Notes: a model not told the origin generated them from the letters alone. Positions 17,697 to 27,082 are shown, numbered from the stretch's first letter. The stretch is 64,000 nt of DNA from Methylovirgula sp. (GCF_037200945.1 NZ_JBBCGP010000001.1:682001-746000); one strand, 5' to 3'. Made by a program: numbers and translations.

Positions 17697-18980
17697 TTAA
17701 TGAGAGCGCACCATTGGGATAAGCGCGAGCGACCCGATCATACTCATGACGACCACAACGAGAAGGCCGCTTTGGAGGCTGCCGGTGGCGCCCGCTATCC
17801 AGCCGATTACAGCCGGCGCAAAAGCTCCGACGAGGTTACCGATTCCGTTGATTATGCCTATGCCGGTGGAGGTCGCTGACGGGGGCAAAATCCTCATGGC
17901 GAGGGAAATTTCTGACGGTATCCCGAAACCCGACGAGGCGGCGCTGAGGGCAATGATAATTGCTGCAAGTTGAGGCTGATGTACTTGGGTTGCGACAAAC
18001 AACAAGACACCCGCAAAGAATAGCCCCAAGACGCTGATGAGGGCACGTTTGCCTGTCCGATCGGAGACGACGCCCGACACCAATTCCCCAAAAAACATCA
18101 ATATGAACGGCAGGGAGGAATAGATGCCCATCTGATGAAGGTTAATATGGCGCGAGCGCTCAAGATACGTCGGCAGCCAACTGTTTAGCCCCCAGATGTA
18201 CGTCATGAGCCCCATGCAATAAATCGAAATCATCCAAACTTTGGAGTCCACGAGCAGCGCCCGGACATCAGCAAATTGTATCCTTGACGTTCCTGCATCG
18301 GGCGCATCCCGTCCCTCCGGAGCCCTGTCACGAAGAGCGCCAAAAATCAGGGGCGCGATCAGGAAGATATTGATTAGGCCAAAGACATAGAACGAAGCGC
18401 GCCAGCCAAAGTTCGTCACAAGCCAAATCGTTAAGGGGAAGCCGATCGCCGAGCCGAGCGGACTCCCGACCATCCAGATTGCTGTGGCCCTGCTCCGCTC
18501 GTGGGCAGGGAACCAACGCTGGACCGTCTTCGAAACGAAGGAGAATTGTGGCCCCTCACTCAGCCCCAGCACAATGCGATAGAACAACATAACGCCGTAT
18601 GAGCTGCAGGCACCCATCATCATCATGATGACGCCCCAGAACACTGCGGCAGCGCCCAGGGAACGGCGAGGCCCCAGCAGGTCGCCGATAAAGCTGAGAA
18701 AAATCGCCGAAAGGGCGTAGGCGAGGAGAAACGCGGACATTAGGAGCCCGAGAACGGCCGGTTTGAACGCCGTGCCCAGCGTCGCATTGAAGCTTTTATC
18801 GGTGAAAAGGACGGCAACACTGATTCGGTCAAAGAAGCCCGTGACGATGGCTAAAAGCAATACACCGGCGACGACCCAGCGCCAGGGTGAGACGCCCGTC
18901 TTTTGGGCGTCTTGCACCCTTCTCAAATCAGCGACGGAAGCATTCTCGTCACTTTGGATGGCGGTTGATGATGCGGGCAC
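17697..18980 (-). CDS. MFS transporter, anion:cation symporter-like
   Basis: 427 residues with about twelve membrane segments. The segment-2/3 loop motif GDLLGPRRSLGAAAVFWG, the GWRASFYVFG stretch, and FGIPSEISLAMRILPPSATSTGIGIINGIGNL are typical of the ACS branch, which imports organic acids and related anions. A hydrophilic N-terminal tail of about 30 residues precedes the first segment. It is encoded upstream of the alpha/beta hydrolase and divergent from the metallo-hydrolase. It probably imports the compound handled by this cluster; the cargo is inference. Confidence 0.9.
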   Translation of the reverse strand: MPASSTAIQSDENASVADLRRVQDAQKTGVSPWRWVVAGVLLLAIVTGFFDRISVAVLFTDKSFNATLGTAFKPAVLGLLMSAFLLAYALSAIFLSFIGDLLGPRRSLGAAAVFWGVIMMMMGACSSYGVMLFYRIVLGLSEGPQFSFVSKTVQRWFPAHERSRATAIWMVGSPLGSAIGFPLTIWLVTNFGWRASFYVFGLINIFLIAPLIFGALRDRAPEGRDAPDAGTSRIQFADVRALLVDSKVWMISIYCMGLMTYIWGLNSWLPTYLERSRHINLHQMGIYSSLPFILMFFGELVSGVVSDRTGKRALISVLGLFFAGVLLFVATQVHQPQLAAIIIALSAASSGFGIPSEISLAMRILPPSATSTGIGIINGIGNLVGAFAPAVIGWIAGATGSLQSGLLVVVVMSMIGSLALIPMVRSH

Positions 18981-19311
18981 GAGCAGCTCCTGCTTTCTTG
19001 CGATTGCGGATCAGCGACAACCTACAAGGGAGGGATCACGCAGATTTCGAGAAGCATCACTCGTGCCAAATTGTCTTTTTGTAAGACAACAATTTATCGC
19101 CGTGAGGCATCGGCGCGTTTCAAGTGTTTTCGCCTTGCGGGTTTATCGAACCGCCGGCAATATCGCGCTCGTCTCTTGACCGAATAGCGATCACATTGGG
19201 CGAACCACGTCGTCGGGCATTACAAGGCCCGTCACTTCTCAGTGAAGATCAAAGTCTGATCGCCGAACGAGGATCGGATCAGGCACGCCAGACTCTGGAA
19301 TCATCACGCCC
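18981..19311. other. Divergent regulatory region between MFS and metallo-hydrolase genes
   Basis: 331 bases without a supported gene. As the gap between two divergent genes it should hold both promoters. A stretch with ATTGTCTTTTTGTAAGACAAC near 19070-19092 contains the inverted repeat TTGTCTT/AAGACAA, a candidate operator. No regulator gene lies beside it. Confidence 0.45.
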
Positions 19312-20187
19312 ATGACGATCGGCACAAGTTACAAGATCGGCGATGCAATTGTTACGCGCTTCACCGAGACTACGCTCAAGGGGCTAAAACCGTCATCCCT
19401 TTATCCAGAATGGAAAGACGAGGCGCTCGACGATTATCAACGCTCTCTAGTGCTGGGTGACCCGAGCGAAAACCGGGAAAACGTTCATTTGAGCGTCCAT
19501 TCATGGCTTATCGATTTCGACGGGCAGCGGATTCTTGTCGACACCGGCATCGGCAATGGGAAAGACCGCCCGTTCGGCAAACATTTGCATCAATTGCAGA
19601 CGCCCTTCCTCGAACGGCTCAGGTCGGCTGGTGTCGCGCCTGAGAACGTGGATTATGTTCTGCTGACGCATCTTCATGTCGATCACGTTGGCTGGAATAC
19701 GCAACTCATGGATGGACGTTGGGTGCCCACGTTTCCGAACGCCAAATACGTTTTTCCAAAGGTCGAGCACGACTTCTTTTCGACTCCTGAGGGCGCAAGC
19801 AGACGGATGGTCTTCGAAGATAGCATTTTGCCTTTAATTAAATCAGGGCAAGCTGAAACGATCAGGGCCGAAGGCGGAAAATATAGAGACGTCTTCACTT
19901 TTCATCCGACCCCTGGCCACAGCATTGGCCATATGTCAATCTCGTTGAAATCCGGCGCGGAGGAAGCGCTTTTCGCCGGCGACGTTATGCACAATGCGAT
20001 TCAGGTCTATAAGCCGCATTTGGGCTCAGCCTTTTGCGCGGACCTCCCGCTCGCCCAAAAATCCCGGCTTTGGCTTCTGAATTATGCTGCGGACCGCGGC
20101 TCGACGCTGTTTACGGGACACTTCCCTGGAACATCCGCCGGCAGAGTCTTCCGCAGGAGCGAAGGTTTTGGCTGGAGATACATTTGA
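19312..20187 (+). CDS. Metallo-beta-lactamase-fold hydrolase (lactonase-like)
   Basis: 291 residues. The dinuclear metal motif THLHVDHVG gives H120, H122, D124 and H125. Further ligands are the His in HPTPGHSIGH (about 200), the Asp in FAGDVMHN (about 223) and the His in FTGHFPG near the C terminus. This is the layout of quorum-type lactonases and of hydrolases of aromatic catabolic routes (AttM/AhlD and methyl-parathion-hydrolase-like groups). No signal peptide is evident. It is divergent from the MFS gene. A ring-opening or ester-cleaving step in the same catabolic unit is plausible but unproven. Confidence 0.85.
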   Translation: MTIGTSYKIGDAIVTRFTETTLKGLKPSSLYPEWKDEALDDYQRSLVLGDPSENRENVHLSVHSWLIDFDGQRILVDTGIGNGKDRPFGKHLHQLQTPFLERLRSAGVAPENVDYVLLTHLHVDHVGWNTQLMDGRWVPTFPNAKYVFPKVEHDFFSTPEGASRRMVFEDSILPLIKSGQAETIRAEGGKYRDVFTFHPTPGHSIGHMSISLKSGAEEALFAGDVMHNAIQVYKPHLGSAFCADLPLAQKSRLWLLNYAADRGSTLFTGHFPGTSAGRVFRRSEGFGWRYI

Positions 20188-20396
20188 CCCACGGGTCGTG
20201 ATGCTCGCTTTAGTCTCTATCTTACCTTTGAGCGTGCCTTCTCGAAATCGGGAAAAGACAGGCTTCAACACCGATGCCGCGCGTCACGGATTTTTTGTTT
20301 CCAGCGTAAATAATTCGCCGCGGATTGATAGAGGCAGGCATGTTAAAGACGGGCGGCATTGGTTCGGCCGGACGCTTTCTTCGCATGGCGAGCAGG

Positions 20397-20645
20397 TCAT
20401 TCAGGCTTAACCTGGCAAGTCTGCACGGGAAACGCTGCAACCTGCATCCAGCGCGATGTCGCTACCGCCACGATTTGCTGAAATGCGGACAGTATGCAAG
20501 TGAACGTCTTACATTCGTAGGCGCCGCCGAGCATGAACTTCGGCGCACGTCCTGTAAGGTGCATATGTTTCCCACATTGCGGGCACCTTGGACGATCATC
20601 CGTGCCGAACGAATAGAATGTAGGATGGCTGTTTTCATCTGACAT
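20397..20645 (-). CDS. Small cysteine-pair protein, hypothetical
   Basis: 82 residues with RCPQCGKHMHLTGRAP and ECKTFTC, two CxxC-like pairs spaced like a small zinc ribbon. Short proteins of this look are common and uncharacterised in Rhizobiales. The stop and C-terminal third look unconstrained. No operon partner; a hairpin lies just upstream (20670-20699). Function unknown; a zinc-binding role is inference. Confidence 0.5.
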   Translation of the reverse strand: MSDENSHPTFYSFGTDDRPRCPQCGKHMHLTGRAPKFMLGGAYECKTFTCILSAFQQIVAVATSRWMQVAAFPVQTCQVKPE

Positions 20646-21356
20646 GGCGCTCGCTCCGGCCGATAAATGAAAGAGGCCGCCTTAATTGGCGACCTCTTTG
20701 CTCTCGACGGACATGGGAGGGAGGAATCGAGAGACCGCAACTCAGCCCCTGCGCCGGGCACAGGACTTTCCCCTCGTTCGCGGCTTCTTACGTTCCGGTG
20801 CCAGCTGCGTAAAAACTGTTCTGAATTGAACACTTTGCGAAATACGCGTCGGTTGCTCACTTAAATTGACCATGTGGCGCGCGAGCCTATCGAACGAATA
20901 AAACGCTGGGAGGCAAGATGGAACGTTCAATTGTGCTCAGATTCTCAGCACCGTCTGGGCAAAGTACGCCAAGGCAGCGGAGGTCATGATAAAGAACCCA
21001 CCGGGCTCACACTATTGCGTGTCATGCCGGCTCCGCAGAAGGTCTGCTTGGGAAAGGGACGATGCTGAAAGCCACTCTCATCCCGAAGAAGATCGTGCTA
21101 GCGGGGGCATCGTCGCGTTTCCGCCTCATTAGGCTCGCTTCAGAGTTGGAATTTCTCCGATCGATAGGGCGTACAATGCTGAATTTCATCCGAGCCTTCT
21201 ATCGACGTAGCTTGGACGTTACGGCTGCCTGGTTGGGCGACAACACCGCGCGATTTTATGGCGTCCTCGTATCGGCGCCCCGCGATCGCACGCAGGCAGG
21301 CTCGCAGAACTGAGGGGCAAACGGAGCAAATGCGTTCATTTTTGGTCGTCGCATGA
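20646..21356. other. Sparse region without recognisable genes
   Basis: About 700 bases. It contains a strong inverted repeat (20670-20699: AAAGAGG...CCTCTTT) and the phrase GTTCAATTGTGCTCAGA at about 20927, which recurs with one change at about 21886. Short frames show no recognisable protein. Composition suggests decayed or regulatory DNA. Confidence 0.4.
20670..20699. terminator. Hairpin AAAGAGGC-CGCC-N6-GGCG-A-CCTCTTT
   Basis: An inverted repeat with 7-base outer arms and 4-base inner arms around TTAATT. The minus-strand copy is followed by a weak T-rich stretch. It could be a terminator or a structured leader of the small cysteine-pair gene whose start lies 25 bases further on that strand. 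Confidence 0.35.
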
Positions 21357-21587
21357 AACAACGGTCGGCATCATTCGACGGGTGCCGGTTATGGCCTTAG
21401 AATTAGTTTACCCGCGGACCGAAACTCCTATTTCGATCGCACGTGGAAAGCAGTCGAGCTTCATATGCCGGAGTCCGGGGATCCGATCTCTATCAGCATC
21501 GATAACGAATCCTTCTGGGAGGATTGTCGTGAGTTGCGGAGCGCGGCCATCGAACGATGGCTTATAGCTCACGCCCTCGCGCCCTGA
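21357..21587 (+). CDS. Unrecognised short reading frame, start lost or non-standard
   Basis: From a stop at 21354 the frame is open to TGA 21585-21587. It reads with natural protein composition: GYGLRISLPADRNSYFDR, then AVELHMPESGDPISISID and a charged C-terminal helix ELRSAAIERWLIAHAL. No ATG, GTG or TTG occurs early; ATT at 21402 would give 61 residues. An ATG at 21353 is in another frame, so one lost base could explain the missing start. Not recognised. It is listed because codon use and the amphipathic end look coding rather than random. Confidence 0.3.
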   Translation, partial: NNGRHHSTGAGYGLRISLPADRNSYFDRTWKAVELHMPESGDPISISIDNESFWEDCRELRSAAIERWLIAHALAP

Positions 21588-21884
21588 CCGCAGGGGCGGC
21601 CACCGAGATCCAAACTAACGTTCAGACAAGCCGCAGTTTTCGAGATGAGCCGAGACCCGTAGCCCCTAGTGCCTGGCCCCGGCGGCGTTGCACCGGCGCC
21701 CCGATTGGTTGGAACTTGTAGCCTGCCGGACTTCCGGCGCGCCCGTCCTGTGTTTCGCAAGAGCGTTCCCTTGCAACCACAACGAAAGTTCCAATTGCTC
21801 AATCACTGAAGCGGCCGGATGACCGAGCTAACCGATATTAGTGCGTTAATACCAGTTAACCACGGCGCAGAATATTTGAGGAAA

Positions 21885-22049
21885 CTGTTCAATTTTGCTC
21901 AGAACTCGCCGGTCGCTTGGCGAGATATTCGTACCTGTGTTCTGCGGACCTAGCACTGCGCTATTGCGCCGACCATGCCGACCCCCGCGAATATCTTCCT
22001 CCGCGGCGTCGACAAACTTTGGAGCCGCTACAGGAGCGGCTTCTTTTTT
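21885..22049 (+). ncRNA. Possible small RNA ending in an intrinsic terminator
   Basis: A Rho-independent terminator (AGCCGCT-N5-AGCGGCT followed by TCTTTTTT, 22023-22049) sits in a region with no protein gene on its 5' side. Upstream is a second stem-loop (CTCGCC-N8-GGCGAG, about 21906-21925). A transcript starting near 21885-21895 and ending at the terminator would be about 150 nt. The following protein gene starts 31 bases after the T-run, so attenuation of that gene is an alternative. The phrase before the first stem matches one at 20.93 kb. Confidence 0.4.
22023..22049 (+). terminator. Intrinsic terminator
   Basis: A perfect 7-base stem AGCCGCT/AGCGGCT with a 5-base loop, followed by TCTTTTTT. 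Orphan with respect to protein genes on its 5' side. Confidence 0.7.
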
Positions 22050-22079
22050 GAGAGGTTGTCAACATCAGGGAGTATTAAG

Positions 22080-22316
22080 ATGACCGTTGAAGATCGTCCG
22101 CAATATGCGCAGTGGAAACGCGCGCTCCAAAATATGATCGGGGCATGGGAATCATACAAGGTTATGAGCCATCTCTTCGACCAGCACCCTGACGCGCTCC
22201 GGCGGAAATCGAATTTTGAGATGGCAAAGGCTCAGTATCTGAGAGTTGCCTATGAACTGGAGTTGCCCGGCCACGTGGCCATTTCCGCGAACGATATAGA
22301 TTTTCGTCATGCCTGA
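22080..22316 (+). CDS. Small hypothetical protein
   Basis: 78 residues from ATG 22080 (MTVEDRPQYAQWKRALQNMI). It is predicted mainly helical and highly charged, with no Cys and no membrane segment. The start has CAGGGAG about ten bases upstream and follows a terminator hairpin by about 30 bases. Not recognised as a named family; the composition (aromatic-rich helices such as WESYKVMSHLFDQHPD) looks like a real protein. The longer minus-strand frame across it (22162-22773) is judged spurious. Confidence 0.5.
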   Translation: MTVEDRPQYAQWKRALQNMIGAWESYKVMSHLFDQHPDALRRKSNFEMAKAQYLRVAYELELPGHVAISANDIDFRHA

Positions 22317-23009
22317 TTCCAGACTGATTCCCGATCCAAGGCGATCGGATCATTATCCTGCTTAATCGCTCATTCGGCGCATCTCTGGAAGTTCTTCGAC
22401 GTTCGACTCGAAAGACCGAAGCAACGCTCGCGCTTACAAGCATGAGCGTCACAAGTGAAAAGCGTGAGCGTGACAAAGGCCAATTGGATTTTTCTGAAAT
22501 GTAGCGCGCACGATTATTCATTTCGTGTTTGTGTAAATCGACGTGGTTCATTGTAGGGTAGACGACAATGCGCCACGTGTCGCCGTATGTTGGATTCACT
22601 TTCACGACATTGTGCGGATGTCTGGAATTGAGAGCGGCGTATCGTAACTTCCGGGAAATGATTTGATCAGAGAGTCTCGGCGCATCGTAACTTGGTCGGT
22701 CATTCGGAACGGCTGAGCTTCCGGGCATCGCCTCAACTTTTGCGAATAGACCGCGCACTTTCGAATTCTTCAATTGATTGCCGGACGCCCTGAAGGCGTT
22801 TCATCCCAATTCCATTTTCACTTTCATGAACGGCATAGCTAGAGGCGGCGGACACCGAAGGGGGATCCAGCCATGACTCAACGGTCAAGCTTGTGCAGTT
22901 GCCTGTCCGCGTGGGGGCGTCTGCCATCTGCCCGCGACCGGCGAAGCACGTACATTCCAAGGTTGGCCCCCGGACCCTCGACGACGACGGCACGCTGCCT
23001 GCTGGCATT
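22317..23009. other. Leader region of the autotransporter gene
   Basis: About 690 bases with no supported gene. The last 120 bases before ATG 23010 are open in the autotransporter frame but encode Pro/Arg-rich sequence unlike a signal peptide, so they are treated as leader. A promoter for the autotransporter should lie here; none could be assigned with confidence. Confidence 0.45.
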
Positions 23010-26000
23010 ATGTCGGCGTTGACAGCCCCCAAGCGCAACGGGCTTTTGGTGATGGAAGTCCTTCTGTTGTCGGCAACGGCTGTTTTGACTCTCGTTGTCG
23101 CGCCATCGCGCGCCGCGACTATAATCGTCAAGAATCAGACGCAATTTGATGCCGCCGTTGCAACGGCAACCGAGACGGGCCACGCAGACACGATCGATGC
23201 ATCGATGGCTGGACCTATTGATCCGGGAACATCTCTGACGCTCCCAGGTGCCGCCACGTCGATCAATCTTGAATTGAGCACACTGGGCATCGGCACCACT
23301 GCGGGCGACGAAACCGTAACGCTCGGAGCAAAAACAACCGTCTCCTTCGGCCAGCCAGGCAATCCTGGTTTGCTGAATATGGGAGAGGGGCAAACCGGCA
23401 CTCTGAACATCAACGGCGCGTCGCTGATTTTCAACATTACCGATGTCGGGACTCAGTTCAATATCGGCCTCGATGGCGGCGATGGCATCGTCAATATGAC
23501 GAGTGGATCCGTGACGATCAACGATTCAAATGCTGCCCTCGGTGTTATTGGCAGCATCTCCATTGGCTTTCCTTTTGGGTCCACCGCGGCGAGCGGGACG
23601 TTCAATCAATCGGGCGGCACCGTCTCGGTATCGGCGGGCGCGCTGAACATCGGTGTCGCGAATGGCAACGGAACCTATAACCTGACCAACAACGCTGTGC
23701 TGCTAGATGCGGGCGCGACCGTCTATATCGGTGCCAGTGCCGGCGGCGTTGGTGTCGTAAATATCTCGGGCGACGCGACCATCGATTTCGAATCCGAGTC
23801 CGTCGGGTTCGCCGGACAGCTGTATGTCGGCGACGATACGGGCGTTGGAACGATCACCCAGAATGGCGTCAACTCGACGGTTATTTTAAACGTCATCAAC
23901 ATCGCCCAATTTGGTAGCAACGTGGAGAATCGGGCCGATCTCGGCGGCATCGGTACATACAATCTTTTGGCCGGAAGACTGAGCATTGGCGGCGACGGCG
24001 CTGCTTTCGGCATGGACACGGGCGGGATCGGGATTTTCAATCAGAGCGGCGGTAACCTGACCGCAAACGCGCCGATCTATATCGGCATGTCCGGGAACGG
24101 CACCTATAATCTCAGCGGAGGCACAGCGACTCTTGATGACGGCCTGACGATCGCTGCGCTGGCTGGCTCGGTCGGCACTGTGAACCAAACAGGCGGCGTG
24201 CTGACAATCGCCGGCGGTCGGTTGACGGTGGGTGGCGTCGGAACCGCAACATATAATCTGAACGGCGGCGTCCTGCAGGCGGGCGGCGCGAACGGCATCG
24301 TTGGCACCGGGAGTTTCAATCTCGGCGGGGGGACGATTCAGGTGATTGGATCGGCGCTGGTGACCAGTGTCAACGCAACGCTGACGAGCGGCGTCTCGAC
24401 GATCGACACCAATGGATTGGGCGCAACCTTTAGCGGTATTCTTTCAGGCAATGGCGGTCTCGCCAAAGTGGGCGCCGGGACCTTGGTTCTCACTGGCACC
24501 AACAGCTATGCGGGCGGAACCGACCTCAACGCGGGCATTATCCAGGTTGGCGCCGACGCCAATCTCGGCGCCGCGACCGGTCAACTCATCTTCGATGGCG
24601 GCACGCTGCAATATGCGAACGGCTTTTCCAGCGCCCGGTCTATCACTTTGAACACCGGCGGCGGCATCATTGACACGAACGCCAACAATGCGACCTTGAG
24701 CGGCGCGATCGGCGGCGCCGGCGGCTTGACGAAAACAGGCGCTGGCGCCCTCACGCTGTCTGGCGCGAGCAATTATTCCGGCGCAACGCTCGTCAATGCC
24801 GGCACCTTGCAGGCGGGCGCGACGAATGTCCTGTCGGCGATCAGTGCCTTCACTCTTGCGAGCGGCACGACGCTCAATCTGGGTGGTTTCGACAACACGA
24901 TCGGCTCGCTGGCCGGCAGCGGAAGCGTCGCGCTCGGCGCCGCGACTCTGACGGCGGGCGGCGACGGGGCTTCGACGGACTTTTCCGGGACAATCGACGG
25001 CACCGGCGGATTGGTAAAAAGCGGGGATGGCACGCTGACCTTGACGGGCACGAGCAGCTATGTGGGACCAACAACGGTCGCGGCAGGTACTCTTGATGTC
25101 AATGGAACGCTGGCGTCGATCGCAACGGTCGATTCCGGCGCAATTTTAAAAGGAAATGGCACGCTTGGCGGCCTCGCGGTCGCGAGCGGCGGTGTCGTTG
25201 CCCCCGGAAATTCAATCGGCACGTTGAACATCGCCGGCAATGTCGCTTTTGCATCGGGGTCGATCTATCAGGTTGAGGCGAACGCGGCGGGCGCCGCCGA
25301 TAAGATCTCGGCATCGGGGGTGACGACGCTCGGCGGCGGCCACGTGCAGGTGCTCGCGCAATCCGGCAATTACACGGCGCAGACCTATACGATCCTGACA
25401 TCGGCGGCCGGCGTGGACGGTACTTTCACGGACGCCACCAGCGATCTCGCCTTTCTGACGCCGACGCTGAGTTATGATCCCGATGACGTCTTTCTGACGC
25501 TGACCCGCAATGGCGTCTTCTTTTCCGACATGGCCGAGACGCGCAACCAGCGCGGCGTGGCCGGCGCCCTCGATGCGGCGCCAACAGGCGACGCGCTTGT
25601 CACGGCAGTGGGCGGCCAGAACCCGGCGGGGGCGCGACAGGCCTTTGATGCACTCTCGGGCGAAATCTACGCCAGCACGGCGTCGAGCCTGATTACGGAC
25701 AGCGTGTACTTTCGCGAGGCGATCCTGGGGCGGTTGCGGCAGGCCTCGTTTGCAGGCGCTTCGGATGCGACGGCGGCGCTTGGCCTTGGCGGGCCGGCCT
25801 TGGCTTACGCGGATACCGCGCCGGCGAGCGTTGGCAACGTTCCGTTCCCGATCCGGTCTTCGCGCGCGCCTGATCTGACCTGGTGGTCCGTAGGCACGGG
25901 CGCCTGGGGCCAGTTTGACGGCGATGGCAACGCCGCGGGCGTCGAGCGAAATCTGGCCGGCTACTTCACCGGCGTCGATCGCCGCTTCGGCGATAATTGG

Positions 26001-26699
26001 CTGGCGGGCCTGGCCGCGGGCTACACCAATTCCAGCCTCAGCATCGCGGCGCGCGCCAGCGGGGCCGATATCAATACGGCGCATTTCGCCGCTTACGCCG
26101 CCGGCAATTACGACGCTTGGAATTTTCGCTCGGGCGCCGCCTTCTCCTGGAGCGATATCAGCACCAACCGCATGGTTCTGTTCCCTGGCTTCTCCGAGGC
26201 GACCAACACAAACTATAATGCGGGAACCACGCAGGTGTTCGGGGAGGTGGGCTATGCCCGGTCGCTTGGCAACATTGCCATCGAGCCTTTCGCGGGCGCC
26301 GCCTATGTACATCTCGGAACTGCGGGATTTACCGAGGCCGGCCAAACGGCGGCGCTGAGCGGGGCAAGCATCAACGAAGATGTGGGTTATTCGTCGCTCG
26401 GTTTACGCTTGGCGACCAATATCGCGCTGGAAAGCGGACAGGTTCTCACGCCGCACGCGTCGGCTTATTGGCAACACGCCTTCGGAGATGTCACGCCGGT
26501 GGAGACGCTCAGCTTCCTTTCGACCGGTACGGGCTTTTCGACGGCAGGCGTGCCGCTCGCTCAGAACACGGCCGTGATCGATACCGGGCTCGATCTCGCA
26601 CTCACCCGCAACACCAAGATCGGCGTTTCTTATTTTGGCCAGCTCGGCTCAAACGTCCAGGACAATGCCGTCAAGGGCGACTTCCTCTGGCGATTCTGA
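23010..26699 (+). CDS. Autotransporter with beta-helix passenger and outer-membrane beta-barrel
   Basis: About 1229 residues from ATG 23010. Signal peptide (GLLVMEVLLLSATAVLTLVV, cut near SRAAT). A long passenger of repeated Gly/Asn/Thr-rich strands includes early units (GTYNLTNNAVLL, GTYNLSGGTATL, ATYNLNGGVLQAG) and then classic autotransporter-associated repeats (LVLTGTNSYAGGTDLNAGIIQVG, LTLSGASNYSGATLVNAGTLQAG and LTLTGTSSYVGPTTVAAGTLDV). It ends in the conserved GNGTLGGLAVASGGVVAPGNSIGTLNIAG segment, then the barrel from about residue 940 to a terminal LWRF. This is type Va secretion; the passenger is probably a surface adhesin or similar. No protease motif seen. GC-rich third positions match the host; not clearly foreign. 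Confidence 0.9.
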   Translation: MSALTAPKRNGLLVMEVLLLSATAVLTLVVAPSRAATIIVKNQTQFDAAVATATETGHADTIDASMAGPIDPGTSLTLPGAATSINLELSTLGIGTTAGDETVTLGAKTTVSFGQPGNPGLLNMGEGQTGTLNINGASLIFNITDVGTQFNIGLDGGDGIVNMTSGSVTINDSNAALGVIGSISIGFPFGSTAASGTFNQSGGTVSVSAGALNIGVANGNGTYNLTNNAVLLDAGATVYIGASAGGVGVVNISGDATIDFESESVGFAGQLYVGDDTGVGTITQNGVNSTVILNVINIAQFGSNVENRADLGGIGTYNLLAGRLSIGGDGAAFGMDTGGIGIFNQSGGNLTANAPIYIGMSGNGTYNLSGGTATLDDGLTIAALAGSVGTVNQTGGVLTIAGGRLTVGGVGTATYNLNGGVLQAGGANGIVGTGSFNLGGGTIQVIGSALVTSVNATLTSGVSTIDTNGLGATFSGILSGNGGLAKVGAGTLVLTGTNSYAGGTDLNAGIIQVGADANLGAATGQLIFDGGTLQYANGFSSARSITLNTGGGIIDTNANNATLSGAIGGAGGLTKTGAGALTLSGASNYSGATLVNAGTLQAGATNVLSAISAFTLASGTTLNLGGFDNTIGSLAGSGSVALGAATLTAGGDGASTDFSGTIDGTGGLVKSGDGTLTLTGTSSYVGPTTVAAGTLDVNGTLASIATVDSGAILKGNGTLGGLAVASGGVVAPGNSIGTLNIAGNVAFASGSIYQVEANAAGAADKISASGVTTLGGGHVQVLAQSGNYTAQTYTILTSAAGVDGTFTDATSDLAFLTPTLSYDPDDVFLTLTRNGVFFSDMAETRNQRGVAGALDAAPTGDALVTAVGGQNPAGARQAFDALSGEIYASTASSLITDSVYFREAILGRLRQASFAGASDATAALGLGGPALAYADTAPASVGNVPFPIRSSRAPDLTWWSVGTGAWGQFDGDGNAAGVERNLAGYFTGVDRRFGDNWLAGLAAGYTNSSLSIAARASGADINTAHFAAYAAGNYDAWNFRSGAAFSWSDISTNRMVLFPGFSEATNTNYNAGTTQVFGEVGYARSLGNIAIEPFAGAAYVHLGTAGFTEAGQTAALSGASINEDVGYSSLGLRLATNIALESGQVLTPHASAYWQHAFGDVTPVETLSFLSTGTGFSTAGVPLAQNTAVIDTGLDLALTRNTKIGVSYFGQLGSNVQDNAVKGDFLWRF

Positions 26700-26895
26700 G
26701 CGGGAAACGGCGGAAAGACAGTACCGCAAGTTCACGGCGTCAGGCGTCTTTTCGCAAGTCGGCGTTAAAGGACCCGAGCCGGTCTCCGAATCTTAGCCTG
26801 ACTGATTATCCGCCAGCGTGGCAAATAGTCGCCAACGCCGATCCACGCGGTGCAGGCATTCAAGAGAACGCGTCTTGAATCCGTGGTACAATTTT

Positions 26896-27082
26896 TTGGG
26901 GTGGAAGACCCCTCATTTGACACTTTTTTGGGGTGGGGATGACAATCCATTGGGGTGGAGGCTGACCAAACTTCAATGACTTACGGTGATTACATGTTTG
27001 CCTTTTGAGGTGAGCTACATGGTTGAAGCGCACCCCAAATGAGCGTCAAAAAGGGGTTCTCAGAGTCACGCTCACCCCAAAA
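26896..27082. repeat. Array of TTGGGGTGG direct repeats and CACCCCAAA inverted copies
   Basis: Three direct copies of TTGGGGTGG at 26896, 26928 and 26950 face two inverted copies CACCCCAAA at 27031 and 27073. This resembles the multiple transposase-binding repeats at the ends of IS21-type elements, here facing each other about 70 bases apart. With an istA fragment 360 bases on, this may be a collapsed IS21 end pair or a miniature non-autonomous element. 26700-26895 holds no gene. Confidence 0.5.

Noticed and set aside
22162..22773. 203-residue minus-strand frame in the leader of the autotransporter
   Set aside because: Low-complexity Arg/Ser-rich content, overlaps a better small plus-strand gene; no ribosome-binding site seen.
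23600..25200. Regularly spaced repeats considered as a CRISPR or minisatellite array
   Set aside because: The repetition is at the protein level (beta-helix units of the autotransporter passenger) and is not identical DNA repeats with spacers.
25212..26345. 377-residue minus-strand frame across the autotransporter barrel
   Set aside because: Antisense of a clearly coding barrel region; biased composition and no start context.
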